The position numbers were made by a program, and so were the translations under genes. Under the pieces are notes generated by a model. The model was not told the DNA's origin. It ran no database searches and saw only the letters and a program-made list of their open reading frames with translations. A stretch of DNA of 64,000 nucleotides, from the NCBI GenBank assembly GCA_963082975.1, contig OY720345.1, forward strand, positions 78,461,034 to 78,525,033. Direction: 5' to 3'. Positions within the stretch are counted from its first letter, which is position 1, and the number at the start of each line of letters is the position of its first letter. The stretch is from Labia minor. Its lineage: Eukaryota; Arthropoda; Insecta; Dermaptera; Spongiphoridae. Shown here in pieces: positions 23,057 through 36,800 of this stretch.

Positions 23057-24965
23057 GACAAGTACGAAAAAATAAATTCATAAATTATATTTTCAAATAT
23101 ATATTTAAAGATTTAATATTGATATAATAATATATTTCAAATAAGATTGTGAGAAAATGGGTTGTAATGTAAAAATTATTTCTTTCCTATACATCAGTGG
23201 TCTTCAAACTTTCTGGAGTCGCGGAACCCTATCAGTAATGTAATTTTAATAATAAATTTATCATTTTCTTCCATTTCGGATTCTAAACACGAATCAAGTC
23301 ATATTTCATCGTTATATTAATTATTTTCATTGAATTCATAGATAAGGCGTAATTTTTTACTAATATTTTACGGAAAAATCTACATTTTTATATACAAGGG
23401 ATAAATTTATGTATTATATATGATTTTCTACATTTTCTCATTCTAAACACAAATTAATACATAGATCCCCGATAACTTAATTATTTTCACTTTATTCATA
23501 GAAAAAGGGTAATTATTTACAAATATTTTATGGAAAAATCTACTTTTTTAATTACGAGGGATAAATGTATGTATTATATATAATGTTTTTTCATTTTCTG
23601 ATCCTAAATACCAATAAATTCATATTTCAGGACTATTTTTTTATCGTATATTATTATATTATATTAAATAATAATATTTATATATTAATTTTTAAAATCA
23701 TTTTTCAAGAATAAAAATATTCAGGTATCTGAAATATCGATGAAACTATTTTTTTGCTAACTTGGTTCCTTGTTCTTTAACAATTGAATTTTGTTTACTT
23801 GTAGAAGAATGAAAAAAAGGTCAAACCAATACAAAAGGACTTTTTCAAACCTTTGAAAATAGATAATATCCATGTATATATTTCACTTTAAGAAAACAAA
23901 TGTTATTATTTGATGATTTTTTATAATAGTATTAAGGAAATATTTGTTTTTATAAAATATTTTAGAAAATGTTTTTAGAAAATATTTTCTCTAAGTCACT
24001 TTTTTCTACCTGTTAAATTTTTTTAAGTTTTTTAGAAATATCTTTCTAGAATTTTCTGCATCTTTGTTTATAAAAAGTAGCATATTCATGCGAATATGTA
24101 ACAATATATTATATTTAAATTAAATTTAATTAATTATAAATTAAAATCAATAAATAATTTTTATTAAACCAGCGCATGTTTGGCTTTTTGTTAATGGCAC
24201 ATGATTTGCAGTGTTTGAAAATTAATTCCGGTCCTTTCAGCGATTCAATCAAGCTGAAATTCTATATATAGCAGTTTTATACAATTTTTAATCACGTGGA
24301 AAATGTTTCTCATATATTTCTTTATTTTTACGGTCACTTTAAAGGAAAAAAAACATCAAAACGTTGTAGGTATTGACCCTCTTCCGGTTGAGCTACATTT
24401 CTCAAAAGTTGATCAAAAACTACGAATTTTGAATAATGCCCGTATACCAAATTTCATTATTCTAGCTAAAACCGTTTTTGCCTACACTTGTCTACATACA
24501 CATATACACATAGACATTTTTCTCAGCCTTATCTGGCGAGATAGTAAAAATATTATGTACATTTTTTAAACATAGATTAAAAGGCTATTTTATGAACAAT
24601 TTTCACTTTTTTAATAATTATAATTATGACTTTTTAATAATTAAATATAAAATCATTAGAAATTTATAATTTTATCTTTACAAAGAGAGATTAAAAAAAA
24701 TAAGAAAATCAAAATATTGGAAAAAATATATAATAGTGAGGTAGAAAAAAGGTTCGAACCCCACTCTTGTTATTTTTACTTAAGGGGTCTTCTGATTGGT
24801 TGCCTATTTTGACACACCCCTTTGTTCGACTTAAACGGCACCCACAATTTCATTCAGTTACCATTTGCTCTCTGCATCTCATCAAGTGAACATATTAGCG
24901 CGCTTGCTACCTGAGTGTAATTTTCAAATATTTTTGTTTTTGATTTGATTTTTTGTTTTTTAATC
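23057..24965. other. Intergenic AT-rich region with hAT-like end and dispersed repeat
   Basis: At 23195 'cagtggtcttcaaactttct' plus 'ggagtcgcggaaccc' resembles the CAGTGGTTCTCAAACTTTTT terminus of many hAT elements, but I found no opposite end. Around 24385-24540 another module of the arthropod-type dispersed repeat occurs ('gtataccaaatttcattatt'). Bases from 24471 onward are shared with copy 2. Upstream of the F-box gene there is an inverted CCAAT box (gattggttg near 24795) but no clear TATA box. Confidence 0.5.
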
Positions 24966-26447
24966 ATGCCATCCAAAAAGATGAAAAAAACCAACCATTG
25001 TGTTCAGAAGATGACTCCTCAATATCAACAGTAAGTATTGTACATTTTTAAAAGCTATTTATGTAGAATAATAATAAAAAAAAAACATTTTTTAATTTTG
25101 TAAATCCGTTTATCTGTTAATTCTAGTGATGATGTAGAATTCGATCAACATATGAGGAGATTACCGCAAGAATTAGTAGGTAATATTCTGCAATATACAA
25201 CAATCCAAGAATTGGTTCTCTTTAGTGAAGATCCATATTATTATGATGTGATTATCAATACTGGAATTGTCTATTCTTTATCAGCTATTTCATTCGACGG
25301 TCCAAATTCCTACTACGCTGAACAGTTTTTTGAACGATTCCATTTTTTAATAGAAACTGTTGATGTAAGTGAATCGAATTTGGAATTTTTAATCAAGTTG
25401 CTAAAACATTCATCCATGCCAAGATTAAAAAAAATTGTTTTTCAAGATTTCTCCAAAAGTCAATTAGTTATAATAGGAAATCTTCTAATCAAATTATCAA
25501 GTGAACTCCAAGAAGGTAAATTGCCAAATTGTCCTATTTTCAATAAGGTAGAAGAAATTATTATAAATGGGTCCAGATTAAATTATGATATTTTTCTAAG
25601 GGATATTAATTTGTTTTTTCCAAATTTAAAAAAGTTAAGTCTTCCAAATGAATTTTTTTGTAGTAAAAGTATAAATAAATTAATAATGAAAATGAACAAA
25701 CTTGTAACATTAAATTTGCCGATAATATTGATAAAAACAATGGAACCCTTGAAATCCATAGTTAACTTTTCTAATTTAAGAAAATTGGAAATCGCTTTTC
25801 ATTCTGATAGTAAAACCTGGCCATCTTATTTGTCAAAATTACAAAATTTAGAACATCTACAAATTAGATATAATGGCCCTGAAGAAATTCTCAGGAGTTA
25901 TTTTGAAATTGCACCATTAGGTAAATTGAAAAAAGTAATGTTAATAGAAATAAAATCCTTTACAAAACAACTAGTTAAAGTGTTTCTTGAAAAAAGGTTA
26001 CCATTAACAAATTTGAAAATAGAATCATGCGACGATATTCATAGAAATGCCTTGAAAATGCTTAATCAGTTTGAAAATTTAACAGATCTCCGATTAGAAT
26101 ACTGTGATTTATTAAGAAGTAGTTATCTAAAAGATATCCATCAAATAAAAAAATTAAATATTTTATCATTGTTTGCATGTGAAAAAATATCGAATAAAGT
26201 ACTTCCATACATTTTGAAATGTAAAAAATTATATCAATTAATTCTTCCATTGACAAAAAAGACACAAGTTAATTCATTAATTAAAATGAACAAATACTTG
26301 CGTCTTCATACATTGAACGTTTATACAACTGATACAAATGATGATGATGATGATACAATAACAGAGGAGGTTGGCATTTGTAAAAAATTGTTACCTTCTG
26401 CAAGTAATATCGAAATTATTTCAATGTATATGATGGATATTTTATAA
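24966..26447 (+). CDS. F-box / leucine-rich-repeat-like protein (copy 1)
   Basis: There are two exons: 24966-25030 and 25127-26447, with a 96-bp GT-AG intron (CAACA|GTAAGT ... TTCTAG|TG). The start at 24966 adds 21 residues plus a split codon (MPSKKMKKTNHCVQK) and keeps the frame, giving 461 residues. Residues around 33-65 (RRLPQELVGNILQYTTIQEL) fit an F-box. The rest has irregular leucine-rich motifs (LEHLQIRY, LTDLRLEYCDLL, LNILSLFACEKISNKVLPYI) and ends in an acidic run (DDDDDT) before the last repeat. F-box proteins bind Skp1 in SCF ubiquitin ligases and select substrates through the C-terminal repeats; the substrate is unknown. The encoded protein is identical in copy 2. Confidence 0.75.
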
Positions 26448-27619
26448 TATACCTAAGTATATAATAATAAGATTTATAGAAACTTTTTATTGATTAAAAA
26501 TACATCTTTAAGAAAAAAAACCTCAAATAAATAGCGTATAGGTGTATTTATATGTAATTATATTAAAATGAATAAAAATAGATTTATATATACTTTTTAA
26601 GAATTATGTATATATAAAACTTTAATATGAAAAATGTAAAAAATTATCAATGTATATTGAAATGGAAAAGAAATTGTTAAAGTTAAATCATATTGTCATC
26701 AATGTTTTTTTTTTTTTTTTGTAAGTTAATAAAAGCAACTTTAATATAAAAATTTAACAAAATACTCATTGAATTTTGAATATTATTACGATGTGAAAAT
26801 ATTACTTTAATATAAAAATTAAATAAATTACTCTTGTGTATTTGTATTTAAATGTAAAATTGATGTTTTATTTAAAAAAGACGATTGTATTTAATATTTT
26901 TAACGTATATATTAATTAATATTAATTATTAAATATAATAATAATTCATTAATGTTAATAAATATTATAAAATGAAATTTGTGAATTTATTTTGTTTTAC
27001 TTATTCAATCCCATATCCTTTACCATATTCTTTATATATATTATAAATAAATAAATAAATAAATAAATCGTTATATAATATATGTACATATTATTTATTA
27101 TATGATTTCTCAAACTTTAGTCTCATAAATTAATACAAGTTTGTAAAAATTTAAATAATTAAGAATATTTTTAATAGATAGAATCCATGAATATTTTTTA
27201 CTTGATATTTAAATTAATATCATATATTATAATAATTAATAATTAATATCAAATATTAATTTAAATAAAAAAAGACAAAAAATATTCTCGATTGGGTGTT
27301 GAAACAAAGGATAAGAAAAAACAAAAAAATTAATAAAACACGTTTTCCTTAATTTATATTTTGTTAATTTTTTTAAAATATTCTATAAAATAGAAAGCAT
27401 TTATTAAAGCTTTGGAATGATATAAAAATATTTCATATGAAACAAAACAATTTATATATATATATTTTACTAAAGTCTACAAATAATTAGTGAACAGAAA
27501 TTTTGAATTTGTGGTTGTCATAATGAAAATATATTAATTAATATTGAACGATTTGGCCTTAAGCCGCAATTATATCTCATAATACTTCATCCGTCTATAG
27601 TCCATAAGTATTTTTTAAG
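26448..27619. other. AT-rich 3' flank of the F-box gene and duplication boundary
   Basis: No gene is seen; AATAAA-type signals and an (AAAT)n tract are present. Similarity to copy 2 stops near 27577 ('atctcataat'), where copy 2 has the hAT insertion. A further shared phrase 'gtctatagtccat' occurs just beyond both (27592 and 58793). Copy 2 lacks about 50 bp corresponding to 27360-27408. Confidence 0.6.
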
Positions 27620-28015
27620 TTGGCCAAACTTTCATAATTTTAGCGGTAAAATTAAAAAAAGAAATTTTTAAAAATAAATAATATATTCTTTCATTTTACA
27701 TAATAAAAATATTAAAAAAATATATTATAAATATTATAATTAATTTTTACCTCTCATAATTTTTACGGTAAAATTAAAAATTGAAATTTTTAAAAATAAA
27801 TAATAAATTAGTTCATTTTACATCATAAAATAATTATTTTTTTATGCCGAAAACGTAGGGTCATCGTCGGCCAACCTCTCATAATTTTTACGGTAAAATT
27901 ATAAAATTAAATTTTTAAAAATAAATAATAAATTCGTTCATTTTACATCATAAAATAATTATTTTTTTATGCCGAAAACGAAGGGTCATCGTCGGCCAAC
28001 ATTTCATAATTAAAA
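27620..28015. repeat. Degraded satellite units
   Basis: About three diverged units of the array at 19641-23056, mostly of the CGTCGGCCAAC type, with one long 3' deletion per unit. They lie directly before the Gypsy relic. Confidence 0.85.
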
Positions 28016-28060
28016 TAATAATAATCAAAATAAATAATACATAAATAAAGTAATTGAAAA

Positions 28061-29334
28061 ATGAAATTAATGATGAAAATGAATACAGATCATTTGTTAC
28101 AATGTATTCCTATCTTTAAGGGCGAGTCAAACGTACTCCAAAGATTTATTAATACGGTAGATAAAATTTATAGCGCATTTCCTTATGACCAGCACGAATT
28201 TCTCCTCAGGTACGTTAGAGATAAAATTCAAGGCCGTGCCAATGAAATGCTGACCCACGTAAATCTAACCATCTGGGAAGATTTAAGAAAGGATCCTAGG
28301 CACATATTTCGCGAAACAAAAAGCGAGAGTATAATCCCTACGATTCAAATTACAATAGACAATTCGCTCCCAGAAATCACTCTCATTCTAATAATTATCA
28401 AAATTACCACCCCCCTCCCCGCTACCACAATTCGCAAGGCCCTTTTAATCATTTCACCTCACGAAATGTTAACCAACTCCCCCAATTTAGAAACAATGGC
28501 ATGCCCCAACAAATTCTGGACCTAATGAAACCAGACGTAGAAGCGGGTAGACAGTCAGATTTTAATAGGCAAAAATTAAAAATAGAGCAAATCAAAAAAA
28601 TAGAGGGTCAAAATGAAAATGTATCGTTTATAGACAATATAACTAAGTCAGACAAAATTGAAAAAATAAATATTGGGTTGGAAAATAGAGAAATTGTAAT
28701 AAAAGAGCAGGTACCAGAAATAGTAAATTTAAAAGAAAGAATTGACCAGGCCCCGGAGGCAATGTCTATTAGCAAAATTCAAATTTCAAAAAGTCCAAAT
28801 AGGGATAATAAAGAAAATATAGAAACAATAGGGAAGGGACCAGAGTGGAGAAAATTAAAAGAAAAAATTGACACATGCATGAAAATAATTCCCAGTGTCC
28901 CGATAAAAGAATTTACAAAAAGGAAAAATATACCGATGGACGCAGTCAAAATAAATTCTAAGGAGCCCACAGAGGTAAGGTCATGGAGAAAGATGCCCAT
29001 TGTTCTGATAGGTGTAGTGTCAGGTAGCGAAGAGCAAGAGAAATTAGAAATGGAAAGTACCTGCAATATAATTGATAAATTTAAAACACACACCCCCCTT
29101 GGGCCCATTCAAATTAGAATAAATAAAAACAATAATTTTTTTTCAATCTCCTATAGAAAATACACGGGAGTTATATCGAATAAAATTTTAATAATAAATA
29201 ATAAAAACAAGGCATCGCATATTTCGAGACATTCAAAGCAAGGCACCCGTCCCAAGCTTTTTTATAGAAATCAATTAGTAGTTGTTTGCAAAATTAAATA
29301 TCATATTGTGTTAGTAAATTATATTAGATCATGA
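28061..29334 (+). pseudogene. Retrotransposon gag-like remnant
   Basis: There are two overlapping open frames, 28061-28525 and 28501-29334. The first contains a capsid-like segment (CIPIFKGESNVLQRFINTVD, then LLRYVRDKIQGRANEML) similar to Gag of Gypsy-group elements. The second is Lys/Glu/Ile-rich without recognisable motifs and ends in a basic stretch. They need a frame change between them. It appears to be from a different Gypsy family than the one at 12244, onto which the following repeats are joined. Confidence 0.55.
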
Positions 29335-30890
29335 AGTTAATGATAGTCATAATATTAATAATAGTAATAATAATTCGTCTTGTCCCTATTCTGTAAATTT
29401 AAATAATAAAACTTTTGATACCGTAAATGAAATTGATAATAAGAACAATGATAGTGTTAAAATTAATAGAAATAATAGTTCTTCTTGTCTGTCTTCTGTA
29501 AATTTAAATATTAAAACGTTTAATACAGTAATTGAATTTGATAATAAAAATTGTGATAGTGTTAAAATTAATAGTAATAAGAAGCCTTTTAGTCCGTCTT
29601 CTGTAGATTTAAATAATGAAACTTTTATTACAGTAAGTGAAATTGATAATAAGAATAATGATAGTGTTAATATTAATAGTGATAATAATTCTTCTTGTCC
29701 GTCTTATGTAAAATTAAATGAAAAAACTTTTGAGTTAAGTAAAATATTAATTGAAATTAATAGTGTTAATGATATTAATAATATTAGTCCTGCTAGTCCG
29801 TCCAGTGTAAATTTAAATAATAAACCTTTTGATACGGAAATTGAAATTAATAATAACACTAATCATAATGTTAAAAATAATTGTAATAATAATCCCCCTC
29901 GTCTGTCTTATGTAAATTTAAAAGAAAAAATTTGTGAATCAATAATTGAAATTAATAATGTTAATAGTAATAATTGTCCTGATAGTCTGTCTTATGTCGT
30001 TCTGTCTGTGAATGAAAAGCCATCATTAACAGAAACCGAGCCTGAAATTAGCCAACGAAATGATCTCTCAAATAAACATCCTAATGAATTTTTCCAGCAC
30101 TTAAAAAATAAAATCGAGTCTATAAAAGTAACTAAAAACATACCTGCGGATATTGTCAATCGTACGTCCCATCATAGTCTAAATAAATCATTAATAAATG
30201 AAATTCTGTCTGAGTCAAGTCTGTTAACGGTTAGAAATAAAAAAATTGCTAAGTCTCCAAGTTTAAATGGAATAAGTCATGAACCAAATATAGAAAAATA
30301 TGTCCCGTCTCTCATAAAAAATTGGGAATTAGATAAAAGTCTGTCGTATAAAAAATATTTCTTGTTCAATAATGTCTCGTTCATGAGAGACAAAATAATT
30401 AAATTATCCCGTCTAGTCGTACCATTGTTTTTTTTAAAATTTAATAGGCAATTCATTTCAAGTTTATAATAGTCACTTTGGTATAGCTAAAAAGAAAAAC
30501 CAAATGATTAGCCGTTCAGATTTATATTAGAAAATTTTTAATTAAAATTGTAATGTCTGATTTCAATGCATTTAATTGTCTGTCACAAAGTCTGTTTTAA
30601 GAATTAGTTTTGAAGTATAAATGGAATAGAGGTTTCCAACTGTTTTGTCATTATCTTATAGGGAATGGTAAATTTCATTGGAAAATGATGTGTCTATAAA
30701 AAAATATAAATAAGAAATAATTGTCATTAAAATGAATAAAATTGGAAAATTATATACTTATAATTATGATAGAGGTGTATTTTGTATTGAAACTAACAAA
30801 AAGAAAAAGTTAAATTTTTTAATTTATATTTTTAAAAAAAATAAAATTGTAATATGAAATACTATTTATATAAATGTCTTAATAAATTAT
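29335..30890 (+). pseudogene. Gypsy relic with tandem gag repeats
   Basis: From 29340 to about 29990, roughly 110-130-bp degenerate repeats encode modules like SVNLNNKTFDTVIEIDNKN, related to a single module near 12795 in the Gypsy element. An open frame at 30008-30469 then joins the capsid phrase NDLSNKHPNEF directly to the integrase N-terminal type phrase (LFNNVSFMRDKIIKLSRLVV) also found near 15550. Everything between is lost. The tail to about 30750 resembles the 3' region near 16310. This is a deletion derivative of the same family. Confidence 0.65.
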
Positions 30891-33800
30891 AATATTAAAA
30901 TTTCACTCTCTTGTGAAAGTTCACCAGAAATAAAATCTTTAATTTCAACGTTTTGAGATTCCATTTCTTGACGTATAGTTGCAGGATTCTAAAACAAAAA
31001 AAATAATTGTTGAATTCGCAAAAATAAACCATTTTCTCTTTTTTCTTTATAATTACTAAATTTTATAAATTTATTTATACATAAAAAATAGTTTTTTTTT
31101 CCCTCAGAATCAATTTGCATCAAGTTATCTCAGAAACTCTAGTCTGACTTAAAAAGTTATGTTTCATCATTTTATTTAAAATACAAAATTAAAATATGCA
31201 TGTAAAATTAATTATAAATAATATAAACTGATTTATTATTCATTACCTGAGTCTTCACAATTATTTGAAATAAATGAGGAAGAAGTTTAGAACAATCAAT
31301 ATCTTTAATTTTAATAGCATCTCGGAATTGAGCCCAAGAAATGGATTTCGAAGTAATAAGTGGGGCTAAAAAAAATGAAATAATAACTTATTATAGAAAT
31401 ATATCAAATCAAAATAATAATTTAGTTTTTTCAGCCCTGTTGAGCTTCAATCCATCATAGAGATCCGTAAATAAATTATCATCATGTTTAAATTATTTAT
31501 TATATATATAAAATGCTTAAGATGGAAAAAAATATTAAAAAAGTTTAATTACCAAGGAAATCCGCAGCAAAGTTCCAAAACTTGGGAACATCAATGATAA
31601 TATCTTTAGCTAAATCAAATATATCCATAAAACTAAAAATATAAATAATATTAAAATAATATAAATAATTATTAATTAAATATAAAAATTAAGTTTAAAC
31701 ATACCCATTCAAGATATCATCAACTTTCAAAATATCATTTGATACAAGATGTATTAACATTTTAGAAATGCTTTCGCGAACATTAACCGATCTTTCAATT
31801 CCAAGGTTAAGTAAAATATTAACAAATTCAGATCGTTGTTCTTCAATTAATTCCTCAAGAACATTATCTGAAAGTTCCTATAATTCAAATAATTATAATT
31901 AATTGAAAGAAAATAATAAGATATATATAATTTAAAATCTATAAAATTCAGTAACGAGGAATTCCAAAATAAATCTTTAATGAAATTATTAAGAAAAAGA
32001 ATATTCATCATATATATATTACATATATATATATATATATATATAAGTGTGTATGAATCAAGAAAATATAATTACTTTTAAATTGTCGTTTGATAAATAT
32101 TCATCAAGAATATTTGATGTATGTAGTTTCAGTTGATTTTCATCTAATTTTACTGGAGCTTTCAATAGTCCAGATGTTGAATTGAGATTATGTGATGTAT
32201 TTGGAGGAATAATTGGTCTTGTAGTTGGAGTAATATTTGAAGTTTGTCCAACTCCACTTGAAGATGTTACTGATGGGGATATCCCAACATTTGAAAAAGG
32301 GAGAGAATTATGGGCATCTCTATGTGATGATGATGAATTATCCCTTGAATTAGAACGAGAAACCGGAAGAGTTGCTCTAGCTAAATTGAAAAATATTCAA
32401 ATAAAATAAGGTATTGCTAAAAATTTAAATAAATAGTTTATTATCATTATTATGCATTTATGGTTTTACCTTCATTTTTATGTGAGCTAAGCATTCTTTT
32501 ACGTTCACTTTCTACGTCCAATCCTAAAGTATTTGAAGATCTCATGAGATCTGAAGAACGTTTATCATCACTTGTATCTAATGCAGCAAATTTGTTACTA
32601 TTAAATGAAGCTGATTTTTTCTCATCCGTTTTCGTGGAAACTCCTCTGCGCCATTGTGAAAATTTGCCTTTATAGCCAAGTTGTAAATGGGTATCAAGTG
32701 ACCCTTGCTATATAAGAGAAAAACATTATAAGAAAAATGAACTTTAAAACAAAATAATAATAAATTTATTTCAATACTGTTGATTATATTATATATTATT
32801 AGGCTGTTAAAGTAAATTATTTATAATTTTCGAAATAATATATATTAAAAAATTATTTTGATGAAAATTTGAGATTATATTAAAAATAAAGTGTTAACTA
32901 ACTAACCTTTAATTGTTTAATTTTTGTTAAATCAAAAGGAGCAGGCCTTCTCCAAGATACCGATTGCCATTCCTCATTTTCTGAAAAAATTTAATTTTTG
33001 ATAAATTAATGAATTCACAAGAAACGAATATCAATCAATGGTTTTAATATATAATTAATGATTATTTATTTTTAAGGCAAATCTAACTTGAGTGGACATG
33101 CTTTTACATTATTTTTCATTTTAAAGTCAATAGGAGCGAACTTACTAAGTTTTCTACGATCTTGAAGTCTATCATCCTTTCGAGGAGTATTCATAGTATT
33201 TAAATTAAGAGTTTCTATTGTCTCTCTTTCACGATCAGCTTCTTTTTGAATTTGATCGATAGTTTTTGGATTAGATTCATCTCTTCTGGGAACCCATTTA
33301 TTTAATCGCAATTCTTCCACATCTTGTACCATAAAACGGACCCGAGATGAAATTTCTCCTCTTCGATTTGCAAGCTGTTTCATTTGATCTATATAGGGAC
33401 CGAGATCCTAAAAAAAATATTAAGATTAAAATTAAAAAATAATTATATATAATAGAAAGATTAAAATTATTAAATAATTACCTGATAATTATTATTACTT
33501 TTACTTTCAAGATCTTTTCCAATTGTCGTAAGTAATTTACATAGACATTCTAAACTTTCTTCATCACCTCCGCTTAGTAAATGTTTGATACATCGGATCA
33601 TTATATTTACAGTCAACATCGATAATTTGTATAATTCTCCAATGAATCTAAAAATATATTTGTAGTTAAATGATAAATAGATGAACATATAAGAGAAGAA
33701 ATAGAAACTTTAATTTATAATGTTCAGATTTTAAAATCGTCAAAGATACTCAGAAACTCTAGTCTGACATAAAAAATAGTTTCATCATTTAAAAATAAAT

Positions 33801-36800
33801 TAAGAAATAATTTATCATATAAATTTATCATATAAAATTATCATTATTTTATAGGCTTATCATTTTAAATAAATATAAAAATCATTAAATAAAAAAAAAA
33901 TTAACAATAATTCATTATTAATTTTTTATACAACTTCTGATACACCCGACTTTAATAGAAGAAAAAGACAAGTGTTCTAAATAAATATTCAATCTTTCTT
34001 TTCTATTAAACAAATTATTAGTACCTTATATTTCCCAAGGATTTCATTCGAATTTTTCTCCAATCTTCATCAAATTGCAATTGTAATTCTTTCTTTTTTT
34101 CCTAAAAATACAATTTTTTTCACACAATTATTAAAGAACGATTTATTAATATTTTCATTTTTTATTAATTATATTTAATCATAAAGAAATTATCCTTAAA
34201 ATATTTTTAGCTTCACTACTTTCATTAAATAATGTAATAATCATTTTATTGTTTTATTTAATCTGTATATATAATATAATAACTTACGGGATCTACACAA
34301 TTTTTAATTTCCTCAAGCTTTTTATCTTTATCAATTTCTGCTTCTTTATTTTTTTCAAATTCTTCTTGACATCTATTGATTAAAATTTTTCGAAAATTAC
34401 CCGTTTCAACTTTTTCACCAGGTTTTGTATTGGAAGAATTAGGGACCGCCATGTTTTGAAGAACTTTACACATTGTAGCGTAAGCAACTGAAAATGATGG
34501 CTCATCGACGGCCTAGAAGTAAACAATTAAATTTGAAATAAAAAGAAAAAGAAAATAATAATTTATTAAAAAAATTGGATTAATTTAATACACACCTTAT
34601 CGAAAACTAAATCGATTACACCTTTCAATCTTTGTGAATTATCAATCGGTAATTCTTTAACTTGATTTACCAAAGTATCGAACTTTTGAGGTGTTAATTT
34701 ATTCAAAACACCTCTAACTCTTTTATATAAATCGTCTGTTTTTTGAATTTCATTATCTACATTAGGTATGGAAGTTCCTTTAAATCTTCCAGGTTTCCAA
34801 GCATTATCTGATTCATGAAGCTTAACATCTTCTTTGAGTGATATTGAAAATTGAATTAAATTTTGTTTTCCTCCTTTGTTAGGCTTGCCTTGTTGACTAT
34901 TTCGTTTTGATAAGGTTTGCTATAGAATATAAAAAAAAATATTTGTAAATTCATTTATATTTATTTTTATTAGTTGAGAAATTTTAAATTTTAAAATTTG
35001 ATATTTACAGGCCGTAATTTAATTTAATAATTATTCTTTTAAAATAACAAGTAATAAATAGAAAATAATTTACCCTGGTACTATTCATAACAACATCTAA
35101 ATCTGGAAGATTATCAGGTTTCTTCTTTGATTCAGGATCATTCATTAACTCCAAAAGGAATTCTCGGCCATATTTCTTTTTACCAAGAGGATTAACCGGG
35201 CTCCATTGATCTAAATGTCAAAAATCAATTATTTAGAAATACAAAATATAAAAATCTAATTATATATATATATTGCAAATTTTGGCCAGGAATAAAAATT
35301 TACCTTGTGAATATTTAAGATTACTTCGAGGAGTTGGCTCAGTTTTGTTTACAACAGGAACTGAAGGTTCAGTTTTTGTTTCGGTTAAGTGATTAGTAGT
35401 TTCTGTAGTTTCTGTATTTATATCATTTTTATTATCTAATTTCTCTTTTTCATCATTTTCAGATGATTCATTAGCTTTAAGAAACATGTTTGGAACAACG
35501 GCTAGTTTCTGCTCAAAATTATTATTTTGAATTGTAGGTGATTCAGGTCTTGAAGAAGAATTCGAAATACTATTGGATATATTGGAATTTTTATCTTCAA
35601 TTTGTGAAGGTATATTGTTAGAAGTTTTAACTTCTAAATATTTTTCATCTTCTATAGATGAAAGATCTTTCATTATAGTTGGGGCCTGGTTGGCAGATAC
35701 AGGAGGAGATGGCTCTCCAGAAACAAGTTGATCAATTGTTGGAGTAGCACTATCCGACAATTCAGGCTCAACACTTTTGGAGGTTGTAGTGAAAACGGAA
35801 GTGTTTGTACTTCCAACTTGACTTCCTCTTTTGGATTTTTTCTCGTTTGAACCTGAAAATCAAATAAAAAAAAACAAATTTAGAAAATGTTTATTTATAT
35901 TAAAAATTAATTCAAAAATTCTGCAATAATATTCAATATATATAAGTGCAAAAAACTAAAATAGTTTTCAAAAATGCAATTTCTGCCAAGACAATTGCAA
36001 ATTTTCTGAATAATATCAAAATGTAAAATAGAAAAATTTTTCTATTTTTCAAAAAACTTTGATTAAATTTGATAATAAAAGAAAGTCTTCTAGAATTGAA
36101 ACTTTAAAAAGTTGGTTAATACATTATTTCAACAACTCTAGTTTCGTCATTTTAATAATTAAAAATATAAAACTATCTATTTCACTTATACATAAATAAA
36201 TGGTACTTACTTTCATCATCGCTAGAATTAGAATTTACATCAGCCTGAGAATGAGTAGTTTCAGCAGGTTGAACATTTGATAAATCAGGTAACGGTGAAA
36301 ATTCTACAGGTAAAGCATTATTTTCAGCTTTAGTGGTGGTGAAACCACTAGTAGGAATCGAATCTTTAGATGGAGAAGGTTTCACCAATCTGAAACCATC
36401 AATATTATATTAAAACAAAATATATTTTTCTAATTTACTTAATTTATTTTCAATATAAAAGTGTTTTTTAAAAAAGTCCCATTTTTAATGAAGACAATCT
36501 AAATTATATTTATTAAATATCCATAGTAAACGCATTTAACCAGTATCATTTTTGTAATATTTTATTTTTTTCTATGTCCTCTATAATAAAACTAATTTAT
36601 GTGAATTTTAAATTCCTACTCTTATCAAATTTGTTTTTTTCACTTAAAATTTATAATATATAATAACTTTTATGGAATGGAATCATGATTACTATAATTA
36701 AATGTATGAATTAAATGGAATCAAATATATATCAAATGGGAAAATATTAGAAGAAAAATAATTGAATTAAAATATATTAGCATAAAAGACAAATTACTTG

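Larger units (their letters stand above)
1..27577. repeat. Large direct duplication, copy 1
   Basis: This segment is repeated in the same orientation at 44383-55527. Bases 1-6550 match 44383-50932 at a constant offset of 44382. Bases 17811-19381 match 50933-52467, and 24471-27577 match 52468-55527 with small indels. Copy 1 additionally holds the Gypsy interior plus its 3' LTR (6551-17810) and a satellite/dispersed-repeat block (19382-24470). I saw only scattered substitutions, simple-repeat length changes and short deletions between copies. This is either a recent tandem duplication or an unmerged haplotype; the sequence alone cannot decide. Confidence 0.9.

Noticed and set aside
24745-24765. 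Box B-like GGTTCGAACCCC upstream of the F-box gene
   Set aside because: No box A or tRNA fold lies at the proper distance.
33060-33145. Extra coding sequence (APIDF-type) after the MIF4G exon of eIF4G
   Set aside because: A perfect GTAAGT donor at 33145 joins in frame to the next exon, and the readthrough hits a stop; treated as intron, although an alternative exon is possible.
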